Shown: positions 25,418-35,800 of the stretch, in pieces
Layout of the letters: each line of letters begins with the position of its first letter
Position numbering within the stretch: the first letter of the stretch is position 1
Assembly: GCA_963776935.1 (NCBI GenBank)
Contig: CAVZOP010000014.1
Location: 1-64,000 of the forward strand
DNA: 64,000 nucleotides
Source of the DNA: JALOLG01 sp963776935
GTDB lineage: Bacteria; Actinomycetota; Acidimicrobiia; Acidimicrobiales; Ilumatobacteraceae
Direction of reading: 5' to 3'
The notes under the pieces: generated by a model
What the model saw: the letters and a program-made list of their open reading frames with translations, nothing else
The model's database searches: none
Told to the model about the DNA's origin: nothing
Program-made: the position numbers and the translations under genes

Positions 25418-26108
25418 CTACTCCTGGCCGCCGTCGCGCACGCCGGTTCGCACTCGCGGGCGCGGACCGTGCCACTGGTACCTCAGGGCGAGGATCCGCA
25501 TCGCGAACACAGCGAGCGCCAGCAGCGCGCCGACGTGCCCACGGTAGAAGTCGCCTCGCCACGCGACCGCCACTGCGGTCGCACCCAGCGCGGCCGGAAT
25601 CGAGAACAGCGTGCTGTCGGCACGGAACAGAGCCGGGACGTCCTGTGCCAACACGTCACGGAGAACTCCCCCACCGACCGCTGTGATGACACCGAGCATG
25701 ACCGACCCGACCACGTTGACACCGAACGACAACGCCTTGACGGTGCCGATCACGGCGAACAGACCGAGACCCGCGGCGTCGAACAGCACTGCCGGGCGGC
25801 GCAGATGCCGCTCGACGCGCCGATGGAACAGCGACACGAGCGCGGCCGCCACGAGCGGCACCACGAGGTAGCTCGTGTCGCGCAGCGCGACCGGCGGCGT
25901 GTCGCCGAGCAACAGGGTCGCGGAGGATCCCGCCGCCGAGCGCAGTGACGAGGCACAACGCCACGACACCGACCACGTCGAACTCCTTGCGGACAGCCGT
26001 CAGCCCACCGGAGATCGCGAACGCGAGGATCCCGGCCAGGTCGAGCACCCGCTCGACGTCGCTGTCGAGCCCGGTGACGGTCGCGCCTGCGGTGCCCAGC
26101 AGCGACAT
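25418..26108 (-). CDS. TRIC/UPF0126-family membrane channel (one frameshift)
   Basis: This is a seven-helix membrane protein of about 230 residues. It has the tandem-repeat signature of bacterial TRIC-type channels (UPF0126; E. coli YadS/YicG relatives): GGGILRD at the end of the first repeat and GGGVLRDVLAQDVP in the second, each preceded by a hydrophobic helix pair. ISGGLTAVRKEFDVVGV after the first helix is also typical. The family conducts cations or transports glycine; which applies here is unknown. The frame breaks near 25925, directly after the first GGGILRD. The ATG at 26108 lies 2 bases after the PPOX gene stop, so the genes form an operon. Confidence 0.8.
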
Positions 26109-26110
26109 GC

Positions 26111-26428
26111 TCAGTGCGGTGCCGGTCGGTGCCGCACCGCCCAGGTCGGCGTGACCACGACCGAGTCGCCGTCGACGGTCGCGTCCCCGTCGACGACGAG
26201 ACTGAACCCGTCGTCGACGACCGGCGGGAACACGATCGAAACGCCCGGCCGAGCCTCGGCGTTGCGACACGTCCGCCCACCGGCCTCGAACCGCAACACG
26301 CCATCGGCGACGACCGGAATCAGCGCCACGGCGTGTGGCCGACCGTCATCACTCGCCGTCAGCAGGTAGCCGAACCCCCACCGACCGATCTCGTCCGGAA
26401 GCTCCTCCAACGGCACCGCAACACTCAC
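26111..26428 (-). CDS. pyridoxamine 5'-phosphate oxidase-like split-barrel protein
   Basis: The product is a short 105-residue flavin-reductase-like split beta-barrel. The GTG at 26428 starts VSVAVPLEELPDEIGRWGFG, a start used by many actinobacterial homologues. YLLTASDDGRPHAVALIPVV is the first strand pair, and NAEARPGVSIVFPPVVDDGF with SLVVDGDATV the later strands. Relatives bind FMN, F420 or heme; no ligand residue can be named with confidence. It sits at the head of the PPOX-TRIC-NAT gene group. Confidence 0.65.
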   Translation of the reverse strand: MSVAVPLEELPDEIGRWGFGYLLTASDDGRPHAVALIPVVADGVLRFEAGGRTCRNAEARPGVSIVFPPVVDDGFSLVVDGDATVDGDSVVVTPTWAVRHRPAPH

Positions 26429-26529
26429 CCGGCCAACCGTACCCAACCATCGAACGCCGTTCGTGAGTCTCCACGGACGCCCCAGGAATCGCGAGTGGCA
26501 GCGCCCGGGCGTGAACCGCGTCGTCGGGA

Positions 26530-27395
26530 TCACACGCCGATGACGGGTGCGAGCCGGGCCCGTTCGGTGACCAGCAGTTCACGACCGACCCACGCCGGTA
26601 CGACCTGCCCGAGGGCGATCGTGAGACCGAGCACCACCGCCACGATCCGCGAACGCATCCGGTCGGCGTCCAGATCTTCGCGGCTCGCACGGGCCACCGC
26701 CAGCGCATCCGACGCTGACGCCCGGTACTGGTCGAGCAACGCCGAGCTCCCCGAAAGGGCGAGGCGTGTCGATGACACGTCGGCGGCGAGTTCGGTGAGC
26801 TGCGACTGGAGATCGCCCGACCCCATGGCCAGTTCGTCGAGCTCGTCGGCAATGCCACGCACGTCGCCAGCCAACGGCGCGAGGCCCTCGCGCACACCGG
26901 CCACGGCCTCGTCGAGCGGCACGGCCGGATCGTAGTCAGGGGCGAACGGGATGCTCGCGACCCCACGCAGCACGTCGTCGATCGTCCGGCCGAGCTGCTC
27001 CAACGTCGCCAGCGCCTCCTCGACGCGGTCAGGCTCGACGGCAACGCCGACGCGAGCTCGGACGTCGTGGACGCCAGATCCGTGGTGTCGCCGACCGATT
27101 GGTTCACCGTGTCGAGCGTCGCCTCGATGGTCGCCAGGCCCGACTGCACCGACGTCACCACCTCATCGGCCACGTCGATGGTCTCGTCGAGCGTCACAAG
27201 GGTCTCCTCACCGATCTGGAGGCTGCGGTCGACGTTCGTGCCCAGCTGGCCGATCAACTGCCACGCCACGATCGTGCCCACCACCGCGGTCACGAAGCCG
27301 AGCGCTGCGATCCCGATCATCAGCCGGCCTGCCGAACGGCGATTCAGCCACGGTGGACGTCGTGCCCACATCGAGCGGGTGTTCGGAGCGTGCAC
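26530..27395 (-). CDS. membrane protein with long extracytoplasmic coiled coil (one frameshift)
   Basis: The product has about 288 residues. One transmembrane helix near the N-terminus (IGIAALGFVTAVVGTIVAWQL, about 27-47) and one near the C-terminus (IVAVVLGLTIALGQVVPAWVG) enclose a long helical region rich in heptad Leu/Val/Thr, like a chemoreceptor-type four-helix bundle. No enzymatic motif is seen. The frame breaks near 27040, continuing as VEPDRVEEALATLEQLG. The GTG start at 27395 follows the permease stop by one base, so it belongs to the ABC exporter operon and may be an accessory subunit. I know no family name for it. Confidence 0.6.
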
Positions 27396-27396
27396 G

Positions 27397-28911
27397 TCAG
27401 GCCTCGCTCGTCCTCAGCAATCGACGCAACGCGACGATCGCGATCGTCCCGTACCCGACGGTGATGGCGGTCGCGCCGACGAGCGTCGGGAGATCGGGCG
27501 CTTCGCCGCGCAACATCACGTCCTGGAACGCCTCGATCCCGTACGTCACGGGCAGCAACCACGAGATCACCTTGACCGGATAGGAAAGCCCCTCGATGCC
27601 GAGGATGAAGCCGCCGAAGAACAGGCCGGCCAGCAGGCTGAGCATCGCGAACTGCACCGCCTGGCTCTCGGTCGACGACAGGATCGACAGCACCATCCCG
27701 AGCGCTAAGGACGACAGTACGACGATCACGACCATCGCCGCCATCCATCCGACGCTGCCCTGGAACGGCACGCCGAGCACGAACACAGCAGCGGACACCA
27801 GTGCCGCGGCGACGCCCGCGCCGAGCAGCAGGTACGCCAGACTCTTGCCGATCAGGATCTCGGTCGACGACAACGGTCCGACACGCATCAGCTCGAACAG
27901 CCCGCCGCGGCGATCACGCACGAGGGAGAGCGCGGCGAACGTGATCGCCACGTGCTGCAGCAGCAGCGCCAGCGAGGCAGGGGTGAAGTACTCGGTAGGG
28001 TTTACCGGCTCCGGAAGTGCGTTCTCGGTCTCGCTCGTGAACGGGCGGATCAGCACCTCCGGCTCGAGCACGACGTTCTCGTCGAGCCGGCCGGTGAGCG
28101 CCTGCACGTCGCTGGCGATCGCTGCAATTTCCTCGGCCGACGACGAATCGACGACCGCCACGCGCTCGCGCAACGCGAGCACATCGGCACGCGTCTGCTC
28201 GAGCGCCGCCGAGTCGGCGGCGTCACCCGAGCCCAGGCGGTCGAGAACGGTGATCGATCCATCGAGCACCTCGCCGAGGTCGTCGAGCCGGCCGTCGAGC
28301 GCCTGGCGGACCTCGGTCGAACCGGCGCCCTGCGCGTACCTGTCGGCCAGCTCTCCGGCCTCGCGGCGACGTCGCCGGCCGGCGCCAGGCTCGACCGGGC
28401 GTCGGTGGCGAGCGACGTCAGGACAGTCGCGTTGACCTCCTGGATCGCCATCTGGGCAGCGATCTCGATGGCGGTCTGTTGGATCGGATCGATCTGGTCG
28501 TGGACGACGAGGATCGTGGCCTGCTCACCCGAGAGCACGGTGCCCGCCGGATCCTCCGGGAACACGACGACGACATCAGCTGTGCCGTCCCGCAACGCCC
28601 GCCGGCCCTCGGCCTCCGTCGGCGACGAGACCCTGCGAGTCGACAAGTTCCTCGAGATCGTCCTCGTATGTCGCCAGCACCTCTCCGTAGATCGAGTCCG
28701 ATGGACCCACGAAGATCGTCCGCAAGCGCATCTGCTGCTCGGAGTACCCGGTGCCGAACAGGAGCAGGAGCACGAACGGTCCGGCCACCATCAGCGCCAG
28801 TAGGCGGGGCTGACGGAATATCTCGACGATCTCCTTGCGGAGGAACGCCAGCGACCGGATCGCGATCGACCACGGGCGACTCGGACGTCGGTGCGGGCGA
28901 GGGTTGCGCAT
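27397..28911 (-). CDS. ABC-2 type transporter permease (two frameshifts)
   Basis: This is an exporter permease of about 505 residues with the ABC-2 layout. One transmembrane helix near the N-terminus (LLALMVAGPFVLLLLFGTGY) is followed by a large extracytoplasmic domain of about 250 residues. Five or six helices at the C-terminus include LALLLQHVAITFAALSLVRD and GGFILGIEGLSYPVKVISWL. The signature FELMRVGPLSSTEILIGK is typical. Frame breaks near 28640 (in LVDSQGLV) and 28360 are needed to join the parts. Start: ATG at 28911, or GTG 6 bases upstream. The ATPase gene lies 80 bases upstream on the same strand. The substrate is unknown; relatives export drugs, lipids or peptides. Confidence 0.8.
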
Positions 28912-28992
28912 CAACACGGGTCGTGTCCCTTCCTCAGCGAGCGGGCATCGCTGGATCCGCGCGACCCGCCCGCCCGCCCGCGATCGTCGCCG

Positions 28993-30057
28993 TCATCGAG
29001 GTCGGCGTCCGCGGGGTCCGCCGTCGTCCTCGCCCTCGAGCGGCAAAGTGCTCCGGTGGCGTTCGACGACGCGGACGAAGGCCTCGTCGTAGTCGACCAC
29101 GTGCTCGTCGACCGATTCGACGTCGAGGCCGGCCTCGACGAGTCGATCGTTCAACGCCTCGAGCCCTTCGCCGTCCACCACGACGCGGATCGCCGATGGG
29201 CCGTCACGCTCGATGGAGCCGACGACGAAGGGAAGCTGTTCGAGCCCGGCGATCTCCGCATCGCTCACCGGTCGTCGCAGTGTGACGTCGAGGACCTCGC
29301 CCTCGAACGCCGCCCGCCGCAGGTTTTCGGGTGTGTCGAGCATCAACAACTCGCCGTCGGCGAGCAGGCCGACGTAGTCGCAGTAGGCGGCTTCGCCGAC
29401 GTACTGGGTGGTGACGACGAGCGTCTTGCCGGCGTCGCCTAGGGCTCGGAAGTGGTCCCAGAATTTCTCACGGAGAATCGGATCGATGCCGGCCGTGGGC
29501 TCGTCGAGGAACACGATCGCCGGGTCGTGCACAAGTGCGGCCGCCAGCGCCAGCCGGCGCTGCATGCCGCCCGACGCCTCTGCCACCTTCTTGTGGCGGT
29601 GCTCGTCGAGCTCGACCCACTTGAGCATCGAGCGCAGCAGCGAGCGGCGCCGCAATGGGAGGCCGTACATCGAAGCGTGGAAGCTGAGGTTCTCCCACAG
29701 CGACAGATCGGGGAACAACGCCGGGATCTGAGGCAGGTAGCCCAGGTCACCCCGCCGTTCAGCGTTGAGCTCGGCGGCGGGCGTGCCCCCGATCATGGCC
29801 TCGCCCGACGTGGGACGGAGGAGCCCGGTGAGCAGCCGCACCGTCGTGGTCTTGCCACATCCGCTGGGACCGATCAGCCCGATGATCGAACCGCGGTCGA
29901 TCGACAGGTTCAGCGACTTCACAACAGTGACGCCGTCAAACGCTCGAGTGAGATCACGGGCCTCGATGAGGCCGGGCGGGACGTCGCCGGTCTGGTCCGG
30001 GGGTCGCACACCCTCGTCGGGTTCTGGTCGTCGCGCAACGTCGGTGGCGGTGGTCAT
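28993..30057 (-). CDS. ABC transporter ATP-binding protein (DrrA/CcmA type)
   Basis: The product has 354 residues. Walker A is GPSGCGKTTT, the Q-loop lies in LGYLPQIPALFPDLSLWENL, the signature is EASGGMQRRLALA, Walker B AIVFLDEPTAGID, and the H-loop position is QYVGEAAYCD (the usual His is replaced by Gln in TTQY). The N-terminal 30 residues are a polar extension. The last 80 residues form a DrrA-like C-terminal domain with alternating strands (VVGSIERDGPSAIRVVVDGE). It energises the downstream permease; together with the coiled-coil membrane protein they form a three-gene exporter operon. Confidence 0.9.
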   Translation of the reverse strand: MTTATDVARRPEPDEGVRPPDQTGDVPPGLIEARDLTRAFDGVTVVKSLNLSIDRGSIIGLIGPSGCGKTTTVRLLTGLLRPTSGEAMIGGTPAAELNAERRGDLGYLPQIPALFPDLSLWENLSFHASMYGLPLRRRSLLRSMLKWVELDEHRHKKVAEASGGMQRRLALAAALVHDPAIVFLDEPTAGIDPILREKFWDHFRALGDAGKTLVVTTQYVGEAAYCDYVGLLADGELLMLDTPENLRRAAFEGEVLDVTLRRPVSDAEIAGLEQLPFVVGSIERDGPSAIRVVVDGEGLEALNDRLVEAGLDVESVDEHVVDYDEAFVRVVERHRSTLPLEGEDDGGPRGRRPR

Positions 30058-30160
30058 GGCGGTCTCGTCCTCCGGCGCGTCTGCCCTCGGGACGGGGCCG
30101 CTGGTCGCGCCGGATGACCGTTACCCGCGTCGGCGTCGGTCGAAACTGAGTACGGCGTCG

Positions 30161-31099
30161 TCAGTCGTCAGTGAGGCCGAACCAGGGCTCGGCCGCGAGG
30201 TCCGACTCGACGATCGCCCGGTCCTCGGCATCGACGACGTCGACCGCCCGGGCGGCCTTGCGCTCGACTTGCGCCTCGTCGAGCCGGCCGAGGCAGGCCA
30301 GCGCACGCGCCCGCGCTTCGTGTGCGTAGGCGAGGTCGAAGTCGTCGAGGTCGGCCGACGCACACGTCGCCGCGCACTGGTCGGCGTGGTGCAGGGCGAG
30401 CTCACCGTGGCCGAGCACGGCGTGTGCCCGCGACACCAGCCACGACCCTCTCGCCGCGTTGGCGGGCTGACGACCGGCCGCACGCGCCCAGTGGTAGGTC
30501 GACGCGTACGCACGGGCGAGCAGATCGTCGGCTTCGGCAGGAGTGAGCGCCCGGCCGTCGAGCAGCTCCCACGTCGAGTTGTTGGCCTCGACGCCCTGAG
30601 CGCGATGCCACTCGGCGAGCCCATCGTCGGACGATGCACGTTCGCCCGTGTCGACGACGCCGAGCTCGTCGCCGGTCTCGAGGAGCGTCTTCATCGAGTC
30701 GAGCACACCCACCCAACCGAGACGCACGTTGGCCCACGTCCCGGGACTGCGGGCGAGGTCGAGGTGGCGGAGCGTGACCCGGGTGACACTCGCGTCGTCG
30801 TTGGCCGGGGTCAGCGTCCACTCGACGCGGCTCACCGGCTCGGCGGCGAGCGCCGCGTCGTAGAGCGTGTGCCACGTCATCACCAGCCGCCGCTCGGGGT
30901 CGACCTCCTCGATCGTCCCGTCGACGGCACCGCTGCCGTCGGGCAGCACGTAGCGGTAGCCGGCACCGGGCTCGAACGACGACTCGATCGCGGTGCGGTG
31001 GAAGTAGCGGCGGGTGTAGTCGGGATCGGTGATCGCCTGCCACACCCGCCGCGGGGAGGCCTTGACGAAGATCTCGTAGACGTGCGTTGGTGCTGACAT
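30161..31099 (-). CDS. SRPBCC (AHSA1-like) domain protein with helical repeat C-terminus
   Basis: The product has 312 residues. Residues 1-145 are an activator-of-Hsp90-homologue-like START fold: VYEIFVKASPRRVWQAITDP, then TRRYFHRTAIESSFEPGAGY, then VDPERRLVMTWHTLY. It may bind a hydrophobic ligand. The rest is all-helical with TPR-like pairs (YHWARAAGRQPANAARGSWL; HGELALHHADQCAATC; ARALACLGRLDEAQ), an uncommon extension. It lies 1 base after the ArsR-type gene and is surely co-transcribed and repressed with it, an arrangement frequent in Actinobacteria. Confidence 0.8.
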   Translation of the reverse strand: MSAPTHVYEIFVKASPRRVWQAITDPDYTRRYFHRTAIESSFEPGAGYRYVLPDGSGAVDGTIEEVDPERRLVMTWHTLYDAALAAEPVSRVEWTLTPANDDASVTRVTLRHLDLARSPGTWANVRLGWVGVLDSMKTLLETGDELGVVDTGERASSDDGLAEWHRAQGVEANNSTWELLDGRALTPAEADDLLARAYASTYHWARAAGRQPANAARGSWLVSRAHAVLGHGELALHHADQCAATCASADLDDFDLAYAHEARARALACLGRLDEAQVERKAARAVDVVDAEDRAIVESDLAAEPWFGLTDD

Positions 31100-31100
31100 C

Positions 31101-31472
31101 TCAGGCTCCTGTGTTCTGGCTCATGCCATGTCTCATCCTGGGTCTCATCCTGTCTCGGGTCCATGCTGGGTCGCGCAGCTCGCTGAGCTCGATCAGGGCG
31201 CTCGCGAACGGCTCGGCGTACTTCGAGATCCAGCGGTCGTGGATCTGGCGGATCGGTATCGGGTTGAGGTAGTGGTGCTTCGAACGGCCATGTCGCTCGG
31301 TGACGACGAGGTGCGCCTCCTCGAGCACGGCGAGGTGCTTCATGACGCCGAACCGGGTCATGTCGGGGATCGCCTCGCACAGCTCGGTGAGCGTCTGCCC
31401 GTCGCGCTCGCGCAACCCGTCGAGCAACCGCCGCCGGCTCGGGTCGGCCAGCGCCCGGAAGACAGGGTCCAT
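31101..31472 (-). CDS. ArsR-family transcriptional repressor
   Basis: This is a winged-helix repressor of about 123 residues. MDPVFRALADPSRRRLLDGL is the conserved N-terminal helix of the AHSA1-associated ArsR group, followed by LTELCEAIPDMTRFGVMKHL (recognition helix) and the wing LVVTERHGRSKHHYL. I use the ATG at 31472: a promoter with an internal palindrome lies just upstream, and the longer frame to 31547 would start inside it. There is no metal-binding Cys pair, so the ligand is not a metal through the classical site. It forms an operon with the SRPBCC gene. Confidence 0.85.
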   Translation of the reverse strand: MDPVFRALADPSRRRLLDGLRERDGQTLTELCEAIPDMTRFGVMKHLAVLEEAHLVVTERHGRSKHHYLNPIPIRQIHDRWISKYAEPFASALIELSELRDPAWTRDRMRPRMRHGMSQNTGA

Positions 31473-31517
31473 GCCGGCGTCGATCGCGGTGTCGATCGGG
31501 GCGCTGTCCACATCGGC

Positions 31518-31548
31518 AGAATAGGTGACCAAATAGTCACATGTCAAG
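31518..31548 (-). promoter_or_regulatory. promoter with operator palindrome for arsR-SRPBCC operon
   Basis: On the minus strand TTGACA (31547-31542) and TATTCT (31523-31518) are 18 bases apart. The palindrome GTGAC-CAAATA-GTCAC (31525-31540) fills the spacer between them. Binding there would exclude RNA polymerase, which fits autorepression by the ArsR protein. Confidence 0.6.
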
Positions 31549-31727
31549 GTCGAGGGTCACGAGCGAAAGTTGAGTTAGGTGGTCGGGATTCGGTAGCGTT
31601 AGTCTCCGACCTGGGGCGAGACGTGGCGATACACGTTCGCCCGCTGGACCGGCGCACAGCACGCGATCGAGCCCACGACGTTCTGAACCAGACGATCTAG
31701 CCCAAGATCCAACAAGGAGATCCCGAC

Positions 31728-32381
31728 ATGTCACTCAGCCTCGGCGACACCGCTCCCGACTTCACCGCTTCCACGACGGACGGCGACATCAACTTCCACG
31801 AGTGGCTCGGCGACTCGTGGGGCGTGCTGTTCAGCCACCCCAAGGACTTCACGCCGGTCTGCACGACCGAGCTCGGGTACATGGCCAAGCTGCAGCCCGA
31901 GTTCGAGCGCCGGGGGGTCAAGGTCATCGGCCTCTCGGTCGACGCCACCGACAAGCACGAGGCGTGGGCCGACGACATCGAGGAGACCCAGGGTTCGCGC
32001 CCGAACTACCCGATCATCGGCGACGCCGACTTCAACGTGTCCAAGCTGTACGGGATGCTCCCGGCGAGCACGTCCGGCGATTCGGGTGCGAGGACGCCAG
32101 CCGACAACCAGACCGTGCGCAACGTGTTCGTGATCGGGCCGGACAAGAAGGTCAAGCTCGTCCTCGTCTACCCGATGACGACCGGGCGCAACTTCGACGA
32201 GGTGCTCCGCGTCATCGATTCGCTCCAGCTCACCGCCAAGCACCGCGTTGCGACACCGGTGAACTGGAAGCAGGGCGAGGACGTGATCATCGCCGGCTCG
32301 GTGTCGAACGACGAGGCGAAGGAGATCTTCGGCAGCTGGAAAGAGCCGAAGCCGTACATCCGCATCGTTCCCCAGCCCTGA
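31728..32381 (+). CDS. 1-Cys peroxiredoxin (Prx6 subfamily)
   Basis: This peroxidase reduces peroxides through Cys45 in PKDFTPVCTTELGYM (motif P-x-x-x-T-x-x-C). At 217 residues, with a long C-terminal domain (WKQGEDVIIAGSVSNDEAKE to PYIRIVPQP), it belongs to the Prx6 group, which usually lacks a resolving Cys; none is visible. The active-site Arg is in NVFVIGPDKKVKLVLVYP/TTGRNFDE. The ATG is preceded by AAGGAG with good spacing. It stands alone, divergent from the ArsR operon, and ends in a hairpin shared with the next, convergent gene. Confidence 0.92.
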   Translation: MSLSLGDTAPDFTASTTDGDINFHEWLGDSWGVLFSHPKDFTPVCTTELGYMAKLQPEFERRGVKVIGLSVDATDKHEAWADDIEETQGSRPNYPIIGDADFNVSKLYGMLPASTSGDSGARTPADNQTVRNVFVIGPDKKVKLVLVYPMTTGRNFDEVLRVIDSLQLTAKHRVATPVNWKQGEDVIIAGSVSNDEAKEIFGSWKEPKPYIRIVPQP

Positions 32382-32401
32382 CCGGCCTCCGCACCGGTCA
32401 G
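32378..32401. terminator. bidirectional terminator between peroxiredoxin and NadR-like genes
   Basis: Perfect 8-bp stem CTGACCGG / CCGGTCAG with an 8-base loop. It overlaps the peroxiredoxin stop codon and ends three bases before the stop of the convergent gene, so it probably serves both. Confidence 0.55.
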
Positions 32402-32403
32402 CT

Positions 32404-32892
32404 TCAGCACCAGTTGGCCTCGACCCAGGCGCGCACGTCCGGGGCGAGGCGGTCGAGATGGCCCGCCGGGTCGGTGCGGATCATCGTGGAGCTCACCGGC
32501 ACCGCTCGACGTTCGGGGTCGACGACGATCGCCTCGGCCCCGAACCGATCGGCGAGCTCACTCACGTAGTGATCCGACGAGAACACCACGTGCGGACCGT
32601 CCGGATGCGGCCAGCGCGACCTGAACAGCGCCATCCACTTCTCCCACAACTCGGGATCCGCGAAGTCGGTGTCGAGATCGTGGCGGACCTCGACGACGTC
32701 GACGTCGGGATGCAGGTCGGCGAGCCAGCCGGCGCGCCGTGAACCCGGAGCGGCGTCGGTCGATCGGCTGTTGACGAACACGACCAGCCGGTCGACCCGC
32801 GCCGCGGCCCAGTCGATCATGTACGAGTGACCGAGATGTGGCGGATCGAAGCGGCCGACGATCAGCCCCGTCGGCGGCTTTGGTGTCGTCAC
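32404..32892 (-). CDS. NadR-like nucleotidyltransferase (NMN adenylyltransferase type)
   Basis: The product is a 162-residue nucleotidyltransferase. GLIVGRFDPPHLGHSYMIDW carries the (G)-x-F-x-P-x-H-x-G-H ATP-binding motif, and VPVSSTMIR the I-S-S-T-x-I-R motif. Between them lie VVFVNSRSTDAAPGSRRAGW and HVVFSSDHYVSELADRFGAE, characteristic of NadR-type NMN adenylyltransferases rather than NadD. The ribosylnicotinamide kinase domain of full NadR is absent. The GTG at 32892 overlaps the stop of the upstream cyclase-ATPase gene (GTGA), which fixes the start and implies translational coupling. Confidence 0.75.
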   Translation of the reverse strand: MTTPKPPTGLIVGRFDPPHLGHSYMIDWAAARVDRLVVFVNSRSTDAAPGSRRAGWLADLHPDVDVVEVRHDLDTDFADPELWEKWMALFRSRWPHPDGPHVVFSSDHYVSELADRFGAEAIVVDPERRAVPVSSTMIRTDPAGHLDRLAPDVRAWVEANWC

Positions 32893-35800
32893 CCGGTCGA
32901 CCCGGTGAGCTGGTCGACGACGCGGCGCCAACCCGGGGTCAGCGCGTGCGGTGACCCCTCACCGGTGGAGACGCCGAGACGGTGGATCGTCTCGCGCGCG
33001 AACGAGGAGATCACCACGTCGTCGCACCGGTCGATCAGCGTCTGCACGAGGGCCAGCCGCTGCGGTGCGTCCTCGTGCTCCGCGGCCGACGCCGCGGCCG
33101 CGCCTGCGACCGTCGCCAGGATGCGGTCGAAGTAGCTCATCTCACCCGCGTCGCCGAGTGCGTCGACGTCGGCGATCGCGGCCTTGTTGTCGCCGACCAT
33201 GGCGTTGGCGAGGGCCCGCGAGGCGAGCGCGAACGGCGACACCGCGACGTCGACGTCGAGCAGCGTGACGAGCGCGTCCTCCGGCTTGCCGGACAGCGAC
33301 TGACCCATCGACAACAGCACCAGACCCTCGTCGACGTTGGCGCCCGTCGAGGCGATGCGGTCGACCGCGTCGCCGGCCAGCTCGACCGTGCGCTCGCCCT
33401 GGCCGCTGTGCATCGCGACACCCGCCGCGGCGATCGCCGGATACGCCATCTCGCCGAACGAATCGGACAGGGCGAGCAACTCCTCGGCGCCACGTTCGGC
33501 GTCACCCAGACGGCCGAGCGCGACCCGCGCCCGGTTGAGCGGAGCGAGGGCCTGGATCGCGCCGAAGCGATCGCCGAGCTTGCGGAAGGCGGCGAGCGCC
33601 CGCTCGCCGTACTGCACCGCCTCGGCGAACCGCCCGGTCCACAGGCGCAGGTTGGATCCCAGCGTGAGCATCATCGCCGCGCCCCAGTCGTCGCCCCACT
33701 GACGGGCTTCCTCCAGGACCTCCTGCGAGAGCTCCTCGGCCTCGACGAACCGGCGCTCGAAGTACATCACGAACGCCAGCAGGCCGCGCGCCCAGTTGGC
33801 GCCGGCCCGATCGCCGAGCCCGTCGAACGTGGCGATCGAGCCGGCGAGCCGCGTCTCGGCGCCGGCGTGATCGCCACTCAGGAACGCGACCCACGCCAGG
33901 TGCTGGCGCACCCACGCCCGGCCACGCGCATCGCCGACGCGGTCGTAGATGGCATCCGCCTCTCCGAGGTACCAATCGGCGTCGGCCAGTGAGCCACCGA
34001 AGATCTCGGCGAAGCCACGCGCCCGAAGCGCGGTGGCGAGGTGCCGGTCGTCGCCGAGCTCGCGGAAGATCTCGACGGCCCGACCGAGGTTCTCACGCGC
34101 GGCGACGAGGTCGCCGTCGAGCTGCTCGACGACGCCCAGCAGCCGGTGCGTCTCGCCCTCCGCCACGAGATCGTCGACGCCGTCCGAGTCGTCGAGCAGC
34201 TCGAGCAGCTCGTCGCGGGCGCTGTCGAGCGCCCGCATCTCGACGAGTCCCGACGCCAGCAGCAACCGCAACGACCGTCGCGCCTCGGCATCGTCACCGA
34301 CGAGGCTGAGCGCCCGCTGCGACGCGGCGACACCGCGCGGGAACGCACCGATCTCGTACGACTGGCGCGCCGCGCGCGCCAGCAGGTCGACGGCCTGCGG
34401 TCGGATCGCCGACGAGACACCCGGCACCGAACCGAGCTCGTCGAGCAGCTCGGCGGCGGTCGCGGCGTGGTGGGCGAGATCGTCGAGCGGCACCTTGCCG
34501 AGCGTGGCGAGATGGGTCGCGACCCCCGCGTGTCGTTGCGCCCGCGCCTGTTTCGTGAGCGTCTGGTAGGCGACCTCACGGACGACGTCGCTGCGGAACT
34601 GCCACCGCCGGCCCTCGACCTCGAGCATCCCGGCGACGACGAGATCGTCGACGAGCCGCTCGTCGAAGTCCTGCCCGAGCGCCTCGGCGAACTCGGCGAA
34701 GGCGCCGAGCGGTCCCTCGGTGCCGAGGATCGCGGCGTTGTCGAGGATCGCCCGTTGATTCGGCGCCAGCTGGTCGAGCCGGGCCACGATGAGGGCACGC
34801 AGCGTGCCCGGCAGGGCGACGTCGACCTCCTCGTCGCCGACCGACGCGGTGAGTTGGGCGAGCTCGGTGAGGAACAGCGGGTTCCCACCGCTGCGGTCGT
34901 ACAGGCGATCGACGAGGTCGGTGGTCGGGCGCTTTCCTGCGACCGCCTCCACGAGCGCCGCCGTCTCGCATTCGTCGAGCGGTCCGATCGGCAGCTTCAG
35001 CGTGATCGCCCGCTCCACCGGTGGTGGCCAATCGTCCTCGTCGCCCGGTCGGTACGCCGTGACGATCAGCAAACAACACTCGGCGAGACTGCGCGCCATC
35101 AGCTCGAGCAGCTCCCGCAGCAGCGGATGGGCCCACTGGAGGTCGTCGATCCACACGACGACCGGACCGCGGGCGGCGCGCAGCCGGATCGAGGTGATCA
35201 ACGCGTTGTGGAGCGCGTCGCGGGCGCCCGTGGTGTCGAGCGAGTCGAGCTCGGACGGGTGCCCGAGGAGATGGAGCAAGGCCTCGATCTCGTTGCGTAC
35301 GGCCCGCGCATCTGGCGGCAGCTCGTACATCGCGGCCGACGCCGCGGTGACGATCTCGCGCACCTCGGCCGACGGTTGGTCGAGTTGCAAGCCCATGCCG
35401 GCCGCCAAACCGTGAGCGATCGGCCACCACACGTTGGGTTCGCCGTAGGGCGCGCACTGGCCCTGGATGACGCTCACACCCGGCGTGCACTCGTGGAGCG
35501 CGGCGACCGCCTCGTCGACGAGGCGCGACTTGCCGATCCCGGCCTCGCCGACCACCGACACGATGGCGCAGTGTCCGGTGGCGACCAGTTCGGTGACCGA
35601 CTGCAACAGCGTGCGCTCGGTGACTCGGCCCACGAACGCGATCTCCGAGCGACGCCGGCGGTTGGCGGCCGGCGCGTTCGTGCCGAGCGCCAGCCAGGCG
35701 TTCTCGACCTGTTCGCGGCCCCGCAGCTCGGCCGGCTCGTGCTGCTCGAAGCGGATCGCGTCGGAGCAGAGCACCCGCGTCGCGTCGCCGACGAGCACGC

